Shown: positions 1 to 11,339 of the stretch, piece by piece
Layout of the letters: every line of letters begins with the position of its first letter
Numbering within the stretch: the first letter of the stretch is position 1
DNA from: Monocercomonoides exilis
Taxonomy: Eukaryota; Preaxostyla; Oxymonadida; Polymastigidae
Assembly: GCA_001643675.2 (NCBI GenBank)
Contig: LSRY02000015.1
Location: forward strand, 377,001 to 441,000
Direction: 5' to 3'
Length of the DNA stretch: 64,000 nt
Program-made: the position numbers and the translations under genes
The notes under the pieces: generated by a model
Told to the model about the DNA's origin: nothing
Seen by the model: the letters and a program-made list of their open reading frames with translations, nothing else
Databases searched by the model: none

Positions 1-737
1 GACAGCTCAAATGCCTCAATCAACTCGTCACAAGCAGCTGCATCTGCATTGAGATCCCCAAAGACATCTCTTATTTCTTCTTCTTCTTCTTCCTCTCCTG
101 CTGCACATTTATCCACTTCCTCTTCCAACTCATTCTCAACTTCCTCTTCCTTCTTCCTTGGTGGTACACTACGTGGTGAGTCTTTCTTCACTCGGAAGCT
201 TCTCTATACAGGTCCTCTTCTCTCTGTTGGAGGCAGTTCGGGTGCACAGACACTGAAGACGAGCTATCTGCAGTCTCTTCAGGCGAAGCTTAAGCAGAAC
301 ACGAAGGCAGCAATGGACAAAGAGCGGATGAAGGCAGCGAGAGAGGAAGGAGGAATGAGAGGAGGCGAGAGAGAAGGAGGGGAAGAAGAGAGAGGAGAGA
401 GATAGAGAGAGGGCGATCTGGGTGCATCAGGAGAAAGAGAGAAGTGGAGAAAAAGACATTGCGGAACGTATGAGGAGGAAATGGGGTGTGTATGGAGTGA
501 GTGGAGTGTATGAGGAAGAAGCAGATATCGAGTACTATGCGAAGGAAAGAGTGCTTTTGTTGAGGAAGAAAAGAATTGTGGCTGATGGGAAAGGCGAGGC
601 AGCAGTTGTGAGAAGTGTGTTTGCGGAAAATGTGCAGTTTTTGTATGGAAAAATGCTGGACGAAGAGGAAAACACGCGAAAGGAGGAGATTCTGAGAACT
701 GTTGAGGAAGTGGAGAGAAGGAATGCAGAGAAGGAGA

Positions 738-825
<88 letters not shown>

Positions 826-1215
826 CAGAAAGCATCGCTGGCAATGCTTTCGAAGGAGAAAGGGAAGAACGACGAAGGCGATGATGATTATCCATTGCCT
901 CCGAACTTTGGTAGGAATACAGCTGTGCTCAGCAGAGATGCTCTGAAGGAGTCTTCTGCTCGTTCGATAGCCGTGGCTGAACCCAAGGACACGAGAGTGC
1001 ACTCGCAACTGCAGACACTACTGGAGAAGGCGCAGGAGATGGAGCGGAAGGAGAAAGAGAAGGCAGCAATCGAAAGGGAAAAGAGGAAGGAGCTGTCGAT
1101 GGACGACGAAAGTGTGCTGCACTCGCTCAAAGGAAGAGACATTGGAGATGGAAGAATGCTGGCTGGACAGTCTAAACAGAATGGGAATGATAACTCTGCT
1201 GATCAGCCTACACAA
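1..1215 (+). CDS. Charged coiled-coil protein fragment, function unknown (5' part outside window)
   Basis: Coding-like sequence enters from the left edge in frame 1 (Ser-rich, then a stretch rich in Lys/Gln/Ala with KLKQNTKAAMDKERMKAAREE). It continues in frame 2 from about 359 (segment with KWGVYGVSGVYEEEADIEYY and a Glu/Arg coiled coil), then returns to frame 1 after the AG microsatellite (PLPPNFGRN, then LLEKAQEMERKEKEKAAIEREKRKEL). The frame changes fall in GA-rich simple sequence, so they are either length changes of the repeat or sequencing error. Base composition is clearly less AT-rich than the spacer after 1.9 kb. I do not recognise the family. The end near 1215 is approximate; what follows is pyrimidine-rich low-complexity DNA. 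Confidence 0.45.
741..822. repeat. (AG)n microsatellite inside a coding region
   Basis: About 41 uninterrupted AG dinucleotides. In the plus-strand coiled-coil gene the repeat would encode alternating Arg-Glu, and the coding frame differs before and after it, so changes in repeat number decide whether the downstream part is in frame. Confidence 0.9.
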
Positions 1216-1249
1216 TTTCCAAGCACTTCTTTGATTCCCTCTTCTTCTT

Positions 1250-1860
1250 CTTCCTTTTTTCTTTGTTCTTCTTCCTTTCGAAGTCTTTCTTTCAATCTTT
1301 CAATCTTCCTTTCTATCTATCTATCTATCTTTCTATCTATCAATTTATTTATCTTTCTTTTCTTTCATTTTCTTCTTTTTCATTCTTATTCTTTTTTTTA
1401 TTATTTCCTTTTTCTTTTTCTCTTTCTCTCCTCTCTTTCTTCTTCTTCTTCTTCTTCTTCTTCTTCTTCTTCTTCTTCTTCTTCTTCTTCTTCTTCTTCT
1501 TCTTCTTCTTCTTCTTCTTCTTCTTCTTCTTCTTCTTCTTCTTCAACAAATGGAAGATTTTCTTTGTGTTCAACTCAAAATGTCTTCGCTAATGTCTCTT
1601 CTTCCACAAATCCTGCTCTTCCTCTTTCTTCTTCTTCTTCTTCTTCTTCTTCTCTCCACTTCTTCTTTTTGCTTCAACCTTCTTTTCCTTCTCTCTTTAT
1701 TTTTTTCTCTCTCTCTTTTCTTTTTTTTTCTCTCTTTTCTTATTCTTCTTTCTTTTTCTTCTCTCTTTATCTTTTTTCCTTTCAACTTCTTTCCTGTTAT
1801 CTTTTTTTTATGCAGCTATTCTATTTCCATATGTTTGTGAATTCAACTATTAAACCTCAA
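1250..1860. repeat. Pyrimidine-rich low-complexity tract with (TTC)n at 1438-1544
   Basis: The stretch is nearly pure C/T on the plus strand, with about 107 bp of perfect TTC repeat and a short (TATC)n block near 1313-1335. It yields long open frames of Ser or Phe on one strand and Lys on the other, which are not genes. Confidence 0.9.
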
Positions 1861-1875
1861 GCATCTTTCATTTAA

Positions 1876-2902
1876 TACTTTCTTCTCTCATCTTTTCCTT
1901 AATCTTGTTTTTTTTTCTTCATATTTTTTTTTCCTTTAAACTTCAATTAAAAAAAAACGACATCCCCTTAAAATTGTTCGAAAGATTCATTCATTCTTTT
2001 CGGCTTCAAATTTTTCAATCTTTCATTAACTAAGTCATTGAATGTCACGGGAAAAAAATAAATTTATGAATTTTCAATAAAAAACAAAAATTAAATCATT
2101 ACAAAGATCAAAGCTATTTGTTTCAAACAGAATGATTGAAATATATATTGTATGTAAAATGCTGAATGAAATAAAAGACAAATGAAAAGAAGGAAAATAA
2201 TACGATACAAAAAAGTTCAAATCATCAAAAATCAAAAACAAAACCATATCCAGCATGCAACACCTGTGGAAACTTCTAATTCTTCTTCCGATCTTCTATG
2301 CTTGTTGTCGTTGCTATATTGCTTATCTCGAGAAATCTTAAAAAAATTTGAAAAGAATGAAAAGCTTCCATTCATGTGTGTTCATGAACAATTATATATT
2401 TTAAGAAAATGAAACTTATTAAAGATTGAAAATTTATATTTTTCGAACATCAAAAAGTTTGCACGACCGAATAATACTCAGCAAAAAAGAAAATGCTTTA
2501 CATACGAACAATTATGGTTATTTTCGAAAATTGAATCAATCCAAATTTGCGTATTAAAAATATTACAGAAAATGATGTTTTATCATATTAATTAATTTCC
2601 AATGCGTTTAAAAAGTTGTCCCACAAAGATTCAAAAAAAGATCAAACATTGAACGAGATTATCATCTCAAAAAAAATTTCCCATATGTGGAGAAACGGAC
2701 AAACGCAAATGAAATCAATGATCTCACCCATTATTTTTTTATTTTTCGCATTTTTAAAACTGAACATGACAGACGAAGTTTCGCCAAGTAACAATAATTT
2801 TTAAATAATTAGAAATAGTGAGCTTTTCATATACTGTTTGCATTTTTGCTCAACTCGTCTGTCAACTAGATTATATCTCGCCCATTTTCCGTGATTATTT
2901 GC
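1876..2902. other. AT-rich spacer, no gene seen
   Basis: Only short open frames with AT-driven composition are present. I see no domain, RNA gene or repeat that I can name. Confidence 0.6.
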
Positions 2903-2906
2903 ATAT

Positions 2907-3174
2907 GGGCGAAAATACCAACTTTCAAGCTTTTTTTTGCAAAAAGCACAGAAAAATTGATTCACTTATAACTTTATTTCACTTTCTCAGATTTCAAAAT
3001 AAATTTGATTTACATAAACGAAAACAGGCATCATTGAAATTAAAACATTAAAAATTGTGGCATATAACGTATATCGAAAAATGACACATTTTTATTATGT
3101 TTTTTGATCTCAAAAAATCAATGAAAAGTGCATAGTTTTTCAATGAAAATGCCTGAAGAAAAATATCTTGCCCC
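2907..3174 (-). mobile_element. MITE-like element, copy 1 (about 268 bp)
   Basis: The ends are GGGCGAAAATACC on the left and the complement of GGGGCAAGATATTTTTC on the right. They are flanked by ATAT at 2903-2906 and 3175-3178, read as a 4-bp target-site duplication. Internal blocks (ACTTTCAAGC near the left end; TTTTTCAATGAAAATGCCTGAAG near the right) recur in the other copies. Reverse orientation relative to copy 2. No coding capacity. Confidence 0.7.
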
Positions 3175-3620
3175 ATATAGTGTTTGTTTATGAATAAATT
3201 AAAATCACTCATGTGAATAAAAATAGGAAGAAGCAACAAAAATTTGTTGATATAAAGAATACATTTCATATTCAAGAAATAAGAAAAGAAAAAGAAATGT
3301 CTAAAGATTCTGAAATGGAACGTTGAATTAACAAAAATAAAAAAGAAAAGAAAAAAAGAAGAATAACGATCATCTTTGTAATTATTTGTCTGCTTTCTTT
3401 GCTTTTTTAACTGTTTCTTCTCCACTTCTTCAAGCCGAACAACGTTTTAAAATGTTTCAACAGACAAGCGAATGACGTTATAACAATTTCTAATCACTTT
3501 TAATTGCTACAATCTCGACCTTCTTTTTGATGTGACTCAATTTCACACCAAAAGATCAGTTGATCTTCTTCACCGACTTCACTCACTTCTGCCTCTTCGA
3601 CTTTGTCAGCTGCATGAGAA

Positions 3621-5000
3621 GTGACAGCTTCTTCAGATATTACGAAGTCTTTCAATCCAAACGATGAACAGGTTTCTTTGTCATCACTTTCGATTTCACA
3701 GTCAATTGCACCAGCAAACATCTATTCGACTAATCTTTGGATGCCGAGCATAATTGCCATCCTTCGGAAAGTTGTTCCAAAGCGGCAGGGAGATCTGTCA
3801 CAGTGTGTGATCCAGAATGTGTTGGAAGGAGTGATGAAGCCACAAAAGAGATGGAACTGGTGGCACATCAGCCAGAAGCGAAAAGGCGAAAGGTTGAACG
3901 ACATGCAGGAAATGGTTCGTTATATGCGGGAGATGGAGCAGGAGATTCAAGCTGAGAATACGAGAGGAAAAGTGAAGGAATCATTTGCTAAGATCTGGGG
4001 CATTGCAACGAATGAATGCTTCAGAAGGAACAAGAGGAATCAGCAAATAGAGAGGATGAATTGTTCAGAAGGAGAGGTTACAGATTTCACTGTGGAAATA
4101 ACACCGATTGATAATGAATGCAGAAAGAAGATAAAAGGCTAACCAGAAGTGAAAAAGGCATAAGAAGATGAGTTGAAAGACGACTGAGACTCAAAAAATT
4201 ACGTGTTGTTGCAGTTCGCAACAGGGTGAGTGAATGATAGAGTTCGGATGGTAGTAGTGAGATGGAGATTCAGATGCAGCGAGAGAAAGAGTATGAGAAG
4301 CTGAGAGAAGCACCAATGGAAGCGAAGAAAAGGCAGCTGGAGATTGAAGAGTGATAGAGACAGAGAATAACGGAGCTGGAATGAAAAGTGAAAGAAAACA
4401 AGGCGATTGAGAAGATTCTGAGGGACGAGCAGAAGAAAATGGCAGATCAAGAAAAGCAGATGCGGAAGGAGGAGGATAAGATGCTTGCTGAGAAGCGAAA
4501 ACAGGAAGAGGCTGAACAGAGCAGAATCCAATTTGAACAGAAAGAGGAAGAAGCACGAAGATTGCAGGATGAGAAGAAGTTTAAGGAGATTCGCAACAAG
4601 CTGAAGAAAAAGCCGGCAGCTGAATGAGAAGTGGCTAAAGGTGCTTGCGATAACAGTGGCTTTGATGAATACAACAGCAAAAAATGAGCTGGCATTAGAG
4701 TTAGAATTCGAACAGTACTTTCTGGTGTTGGGAGATGCGCGGAAGAGAGCAGAGGATGAAATGCAAAAGGAGAAGGAGAGAGAAGGAGACTGTATTTGAG
4801 AGAAAGGGGGAGAGGGAGAGAAAGAAAAAGAGAGCTCGCTTTTGAAGAGGAGAAAAAAAAGAAAGCTCAGAAAGTTCAAACGATGCATCTTCCGACAGTG
4901 AATCTTCTTACACTTCTGCTTTGCTTCTATCTCCTTTTGATTCTCAGTCAACTGTTTATCCGATAACAGCTCCTTCTGCAACAATCGATGTTTCAATTCT
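3621..5000 (+). pseudogene. Decayed coiled-coil coding sequence, family not recognised
   Basis: An open frame at 3621-4142 (start codon GTG or unknown exon start) contains a Trp-rich patch (RWNWWH) and acidic/basic helical sequence. A second coiled-coil block at 4388-4627 (EKILRDEQKKMADQEKQ) lies in another frame. Upstream of that block the same helical pattern runs through TGA, TAG and TGA codons at about 4350-4384, placed where Arg (CGA) or Gln (CAG) would fit, so C-to-T decay is likely. The helical character suggests one former gene, but the gene borders are uncertain. Confidence 0.45.
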
Positions 5001-5807
5001 CAACTCCATCACTGACAGAACCCAACAGACAACAAGATTTCAAAATAATCAGTCAATGAGATCAATTTCTCCATCGTCAGCGTATATGCATCATCACTCA
5101 ACAGCAATTCCTCCTGCGTATTCTCCTCCTCAACTTCTTGAGTCAATTTTGCCATTTTCACAGGCTTCGCTTCCATCAAATTCTGCGATCTTAACACACA
5201 ACAATCAATTATTGTTCTTTTCTTATTTCAAACTCGCTCTGTCTGCTGCTTCTTCTTCATTTGAAAGAAATACTTTTTTCATCAAATTTTCAACAACTCA
5301 TCAACTACAAGTTGGATTTGTTATGAACGAATTCAATAATATGAAAGGCGACTCTATGAAGTTTAATGGCAGTGGAGAATATTGATCATTTAAAGATTAA
5401 CAAATAATAGAACAGGCAGTTGAAACGAAATCCAGACAACATAGCTTTATTTTTCAAAATTTTCCATTTTTCAATTGTCAGAACTGAAACAGAATGCTTT
5501 CATGTATTTATCCAATATATTTGCTTTTCAATTTTATTTTAATTTGTGGTTTTGAGAAATTTGCTATTTCTCGTTTCATCTTCCAAAGTCAAAATATAAG
5601 TTTTGTTTTCAGAAACATCCAATTTTTGTTTTAAGCTTTATTGGTTGTTGTTTCATCTGAAAAGAATTTTCAGAAAAGTTTAACTTCAAATTTCTTTTAT
5701 TCAAAAATGTTTTGAAATCGAATTTTCATGTTGGAAAAAAAATTCAGGTATATAATAAAAAAAATCCGATGAATTAAATTCATTTTGAATCTCAGATTTT
5801 CAATTTG

Positions 5808-5860
<53 letters not shown>

Positions 5861-6231
5861 ATACATCCGATCACATGAAGAAAGTTGCATCGTCACATTT
5901 GAAATCATTATTTGTAATTTTTCTATGAAAAAACAGATTTTTTGATTTCTTAAAATTATGTTCAAATAAGTCTAAATGATGCAAATTAGTGAAAAAAATT
6001 GTTGTTAATGTTGAAAAAAGTGTTATTGGAAGAATTTCCGAAATAAAAAAATCGATGCAAAAATTTTATTTATTTATTGATTTCTATTTTTTTCTGTGAT
6101 ATGTTTCATCGTGTATTATCACAAACGGATGTAGTTTCAAAAAGTTGTACAAAACACAATGTGGTTGTCCACTGCTTGAATTTTTTTTCCCTATCACTCT
6201 CACTTTAAAACAGATGGAAAATACTTTGTGA
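5001..6231. other. Spacer with weak open frames and a long poly(A) tract
   Basis: A Ser/Thr-rich open frame (4921-5385, plus) and a shorter minus-strand frame (5009-5197) overlap. Neither has a recognisable domain. The rest is AT-rich. Confidence 0.4.
5808..5859. repeat. Poly(A) homopolymer, 52 bases
   Basis: An uninterrupted run of 52 A. It could be the scar of a retrotransposed 3' end, but I find no coding sequence of a LINE-type element next to it. Confidence 0.9.
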
Positions 6232-6440
6232 TAAGTTCCTTTTGTTTTATTTTCCAAAAAAATATAAATGTCATATTTTGATCAAATTTCTGTTCCCGCT
6301 CAAGAAATTTCACTAAAATGGAAGCAATATCTTGACAATGTTATTATTTCCATTTTAGTGAAATTTTGTGAGTGGGAACAGAAAATTGATGAATTTATGA
6401 AATTTTAATTTTTATTGAAAATTAAACAAAAGGAACTTTT
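6232..6440. repeat. Foldback (long inverted repeat) element
   Basis: The best-matching arms are 6281-6323 and 6348-6390 (TTCTGTTCCC and TTTCACTAAAATGGAA paired with their complements). Weaker pairing extends outward to AAGTTCCTTTTGTTT at 6232 and its complement near 6440. The loop is about 24 bp. No coding capacity. It sits 20 bp from MITE copy 2. Confidence 0.7.
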
Positions 6441-6459
6441 CGAAAAAATTTTGACATAT

Positions 6460-6729
6460 GGGACAAAATATTTGACTTCAGGCATTTTCTATGAAAAATT
6501 ATACACCAAAGATGCACTTTTTGTGACCACAAAATAAAAAAATAAATGGGTTTATCTTTTGAAACACGTTTGAGATTACAAAACATTTTGTAATTACATC
6601 AATGGTGTTTGTTTACAGTAATGAAACTCAAATATATTTTGAAATCTGGTTAACTTTAATAATGTTATAATGGAAACAATTTTTTTCATGCTTTGTGCAT
6701 AAAAAGCTTGAAAGTCCGTATTTTCCCCC
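6460..6729 (+). mobile_element. MITE-like element, copy 2 (270 bp)
   Basis: It starts GGGACAAAATATTTGACTTC and ends with the complement of GGGGGAAAATACGGACTTTC, an imperfect TIR of about 25 bp. It is flanked by ATAT at 6456-6459 and 6730-6733. This is the best-preserved copy and I use it as the family reference. No coding capacity. Confidence 0.75.
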
Positions 6730-6733
6730 ATAT

Positions 6734-8573
6734 AGAAGAAAAATCACAAACTTATCATATCGAAAGTGTTGATTTTGTGAAAATAGTTATTATTTTTGTT
6801 GTTATTTTCCATTATAACAAAATTATTATTGTTATTCAAGCTTCAGAAAAAGAAAAGCCCAATGTTTTTTTAATTACTGTATTTTTTCCCCCCAAAATTG
6901 TTTCATTTGTTTTTTAAAAGCGATACACAAAAAATAATTCTTATACGAAAATTAATAATTCAATTTCGTAATTAATAAATACGATTTCGAAAAAGATGAA
7001 TCCAATTTTTAAATTCATATATAACTGAAATTTTAATTTATCTTGACAATGGATTTCAGAAAATATTAAATTTTTTTTTTACCAATTAAATATTATTGCT
7101 TGAAGAAAACCGTTTTTTGATTGAAACAATCAATAAATCAATTTTTTGAATTTTTAGAATTTTCGAAAATTATCACTATGATGATAAATTAATTGCAAAT
7201 AATTCATTATTTTAAATAACCAATTTATAATAGCAAATTATCAATAACATTTTATTGAATAACAATAAACTAGAATTTTTTCACCAATAGTTTTTAAAGT
7301 TTTTTTGGTGAAAAAATAGAAAAACATCAATTTTTTATGTGAATTTAAATTTTATTTTCGTTTTGAAAAACTTCTAAAAAAGAAATACACATCGAAAATG
7401 AATGAAAATTTGGAAATGAAAATGCATCATTTTACAAATATAGATAAACAAAGTGAACTGCTGAAAAAAAATAAGGAGAATTTTAACGTCAAACACAAGT
7501 TATTCATTACACATGTCAAAAAATTTCCGTTTCGAAGTTGAATTATTCTTTTTCGAAATCGAATAAATAAATTACGAAATTGAAAAATTAACTTTGATTT
7601 TGAATTATCAGCTAACAATTCGAATAATCCTATTTCGAAATTTATATATTAATTCCGAAATCGAATTATTTTTTTTCGAAATTGAAATAAAAATTACGAA
7701 ATTGAATTATTTTTTTTCGAATAAGAATTATTTTTGGTTCAACAATTTTCATTCATTCAAAGGCCAAGTTTTAAAAGTTAAACTTCAAAAAATGACTTTA
7801 TTCTATATATTTCATAATCTGCATCTTTGAAACTTATTCTCCCGTAAGTTTGAAAACAATTAAAAAAATAAAAATTCAAATAATTATTTGTCAACTTTAT
7901 TTTTGCTGCTTATAATATTAAATTTTTTTTCATATCCAATGGCAAAGTTGAGTCGAGCAGATGCGAATATCTATACAAACAATATTTTATTCATGCTATT
8001 CTTCGAATGCAAAAGGGTTTTATTTTGTTCCTACTAGATATTTTTTTTCAGCAGAAAATGGATGATTTTGAGGCATGAAAGACTTCAAAATCTTTATTTA
8101 TTTTGAATTTAGTATTCCTTTTTTGTTTTTTAATAGAGGCTCAATTATTATTCGTAATAAAACAGTTATATTTTATAGTGTTTTTTGAACAAAAAAACAT
8201 TTGTTGAGAAAGGCTAAAGCGCTTTGAAGATGAAATGGTTTCATCTTTTGATTCAAGTGCCTTTTCAGTGATGATTTGCAAAGATAACCTTAATTTGCTG
8301 GAAAAGTGGGATGAAATGACAAAAGATGTTTTTGTCTCAAAAACAGAATGAAAAACAAATTACTCATTGGAAACAATGGCCATATTTACAAATTTGAAGG
8401 TATTTTATCATTTTCTTTATTGTTTCATAGATTCATCTGTTCTTCGTTTCTGATGAAAAAACTTGAAATTATTGTTAAAAGAATCAAGAGATATTTGACT
8501 TTCAGGAAAAGTGATAAAGAATTTGATTCAATACCATTGGCCATTTCTTTTTTCTCTCCTAAAGATTCATTTA
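6734..8573. other. AT-rich spacer, no gene seen
   Basis: Very AT-rich, with only short open frames and no supported gene or RNA. It includes imperfect repeats of AATTACGAAATTGAA type around 7560-7730. Confidence 0.6.
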
Positions 8574-8594
8574 GGGTGGTTTTTTTTATCCGGA
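8574..8594 (+). repeat. Left TIR of the pogo-type element
   Basis: GGGTGGTTTTTTTTATCCGG preceded by TA. The inner part (T-run followed by ATCCGGACA) is repeated immediately downstream at about 8597-8612, perhaps a second transposase-binding site. Confidence 0.8.
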
Positions 8595-8716
8595 CATTTT
8601 TTTTATCCGGACAAAATTTTTAATTCTGAATTATTTCTTCCCACTTTAGGATATTTTATAATATTTTTGATATATAAGGATAAGTCAGCAATTAGAATTT
8701 CAGATCAAATTACTAT

Positions 8717-8792
8717 ACCTAATCTCTGATGGGGGGGGGGGGGGGTTAGCTCCTCCATCTCTGGATTAGTACCTCCCCTGAGGAGATTAGGT
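8717..8792. repeat. Subterminal inverted repeat with a 15-base G run
   Basis: ACCTAATCTC at 8717-8726 is exactly complementary to 8783-8792. Between them are G15 (8731-8745) and a C/T-rich segment. It lies between the left TIR and the transposase start, so it may belong to the pogo element's subterminal region. Confidence 0.6.
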
Positions 8793-8915
8793 AATAGCAA
8801 GGGGTATTACTAAGTTAGAATTTGATCGAAAAAAATTTTTTAATTTTTTTTTCATTTCAAAAAAAATTTTTAAAAAAAAAATAAAAAAAAGAACATTACC
8901 AAAATTTTTTTTATC

Positions 8916-10052
8916 ATGAGTGTTATCAAAAATAAAACAGAACAAGGATTTGTAAACATTAGAAATCAAATGATGGCATTTGACTACAGACAAATAGAAA
9001 ATCGTTTGGAACGAATTGCAACAATCGTTTTCGATGGAAAGGCAAGGATAGTGGATACAGCGAATCTACATGAATTCAGCCGTTCAGCCATAAACAGAGC
9101 GATTGCAGCTTTGGAAAATAAAAGAAAAATCGGCAAAATTGGTCACCCAGAGTTGCTAACAGATGAGGAAAAGAAAACAGTAGAGGATGTTATTCGCTGC
9201 GAAAGTTCAAGTGGAGTGAGCATTTCTGTTTCTCAAAAGAAACAATTGGTTTGCTTAATCATTTATAAACAAATTTGAATTTATTGTAATCTTATTTAAG
9301 ATGGAATCTGTAATTTCTGATAGACAAAATAATCTATTTGAAGAAGAAAAAGAAGAAGTTGAAATTTCGAAGTCATCGCCCTACTCATTCATAAAAAGGA
9401 ATCCACACCTTAAAGTTTCTCTTCCAAGAAACGTTGATATTCAACGATAAGCTGTTTCAAATAAACAAACCCTCCAGCCTTTCTACGAACTTCTTCAACA
9501 TCTTCATAACACTTACAAATATTCTTCTTCTTTGATATTTAATACCGACGAATCTTCCCTTCGCCTCTCAGATACCACCAAAAAGCTTGTTGTGCATCCT
9601 TCCGATTCACCAGCTGGGTTCAACAAAACGCCCATGAACATGCCAAACGCCACATTGTGCGTTGCAGCTGCTGCAGATGGTTATTCTTTGAAAAGTGTCG
9701 TTTTATGGCCTTCAAAGAAGATTCCAGCCGAACTGCGTGTGATGGTCAGCTCTTCAATAAATATTTGGGAAGACAACGATGGCTGGATGACCGACGCAAG
9801 ATTTAGAAGATACGCCGAAGATGTTCTCCTTCCAGGAATCGTTGAAAGACGAACTCTTTTGGACAAAGATGAAGAAAGATGCCTTCTTCTATTGGACTCT
9901 CATCCATCGAGAGCTCAGCCCGACATTTGGCAAAAATTCGCTAATGCCTCCATCGACGTGGTGACTTTTATCCCGCACAGCACACACCTCACTCAGCCTC
10001 TTGACAGAGGAGTATTTGCCGTCTTCAAAAAATGTTTTAACACAAAATATGT
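8916..10052 (+). CDS. Pogo-family DDE transposase, N-terminal and catalytic part
   Basis: Exon 1 is 8916-9248; a 52-bp intron (9249-9300, GTTTGC...TTTAAG) joins it in frame to exon 2 from 9301. Exon 1 has a helix-turn-helix region ending in GHPELLTDEEKKTVEDVI, typical of CENP-B/psq DNA-binding domains. Exon 2 has the DDE_1 signature: FNTDES (Asp codon 9547), LLLLDSHPSRAQ (Asp codon 9895) and THLTQPLDRGVF (Asp codon 10003), so 115 and 35 residues separate the three Asp. One in-frame TAA at 9448-9450 (after VDIQR) is either a nonsense mutation or a sense Gln codon. The frame is cut at 10052 by the giant element and resumes at 26607; the joined product would be about 495 aa, normal for the family. 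Confidence 0.85.
10049..10052. repeat. Target-site duplication ATGT, left copy
   Basis: ATGT directly precedes the giant element's left TIR; the matching copy is at 26603-26606. Collapsing the two copies restores the interrupted codon of the pogo transposase. Confidence 0.85.
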
Positions 10053-10074
10053 GGGACATTATTTTCGAAATCAT
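10053..10074 (+). repeat. Left TIR of the giant element
   Basis: 22 bp, starting GGGACATTATTT and ending GAAATCAT, exactly the inverse of 26581-26602. Beyond 22 bp only a short similarity (AAATTTCGG against AAATTTTTCGG) remains. Confidence 0.9.
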
Positions 10075-11339
10075 AAAAAATTTCGGGGGTTGTTTTTTCT
10101 GAAAAATGAATCCTGATTTCTGCTTTATAAACTCAAATATTGTTTTGGTGAGCAAAAACATATAATATTGAATTGATATTTGATATATTTGTTCATTATT
10201 TTTTGATTGTTTATATTTTTTAAAAATGATCATTTGAGGAATAATTTATTTCACATTTCAGAAGATGGACTTTTTGTCAGCTGTAAGTGAATGGATAATT
10301 GCTAATGAATTTCAATAAACAAGTCAACTTCACGAACGTTTATGTTTATATTCACAAAGGAAATGAGAATGCATTATTATTTTCGTTGATGCATGATTGT
10401 TAGAAATATATTATTCATGTATCACAGCCCTTATAGTTTTATAAAAAAAACATGGAAACATTATTTTTGAAAATTGATTCAATAGCCTAGTTTCATGTTT
10501 TTCGAGTTCATAACAGCTTTTAAACTTTTTTTGTTATTTCTTTGACTACTGAATAATTATATGAGATTGATTGGTTCTTTTTTTGAATTTCATCGATCTT
10601 TTTTATTTTTTGAACGCCAACGAATATTTTAACAAAGAATAGTCACACCATAACCCTCATTTGTATTTTCATGAAAAAACTTCTGAAGTTTTTTTAGATG
10701 TGGAAATCACGTTTAATGCATATCATAATGTGATTTTCTCTTATTGAGTTACTTACAAGTTTAATTATTAACAAAATCAAAGTTATCTATTGCACAAAAA
10801 TCTAAAAATCGATCACAAAATAGTCAAAGATAGTTTTTGTTTGTTTGTTTTCCTTATATGACATTTTGAAAGGTTTTATTCGGATAGAATATTAATTTTA
10901 GTTATGTTCAATTCATATTTTAGTTTATAGCGAGTGTTTTTTTCTTTATTAAAAGGTGATTTATTCATTTGTTTTTAATGTTTTATAATTATATTATTGG
11001 AGATTCAAAGTTCAAATAAATCATATTTTGTTCATGAAAAACTTGTTCAACACATATGGTTGATAATTTTTTATTATTACTTTGTATTTTGCGATGTTGT
11101 TCAGGATTAACAATTGTGATTTGAAAATTGATTCGATTCAACGATCCTTCGAGGAGAAGATTTTTGATATTATTTGGGTAGCTTTCAAATAAAGTTGTTT
11201 GTTTTGTTTTCTTTTTCCTTTTTTTCTTGTGAAATTTAACGGTCTCCATTTTCACGTTCATCTGATGAAACAACATGAAAAGCTGGCTATTGACTTGAAA
11301 GATTTTGTTTTATGTTGAGGTGAACATTCAATCACATCC
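10075..11339. other. AT-rich left interior of the giant element, no gene seen
   Basis: The pogo frame runs artificially through the TIR to a TGA at 10114. The rest has no open frame with recognisable content. Confidence 0.6.

Noticed and set aside
741-1544. CRISPR-like tandem array
   Set aside because: The repeats are simple AG and TTC microsatellites without spacers.
844-1875. 343-codon Ser/Phe-rich open frame
   Set aside because: Beyond about 1215 it is only translation of the TTC repeat and C/T-rich DNA; equivalent long frames occur on the opposite strand.
5808-5859. Poly(A) run as the tail of a LINE insertion
   Set aside because: No endonuclease or reverse transcriptase sequence of LINE type and no target-site duplication could be recognised beside it.
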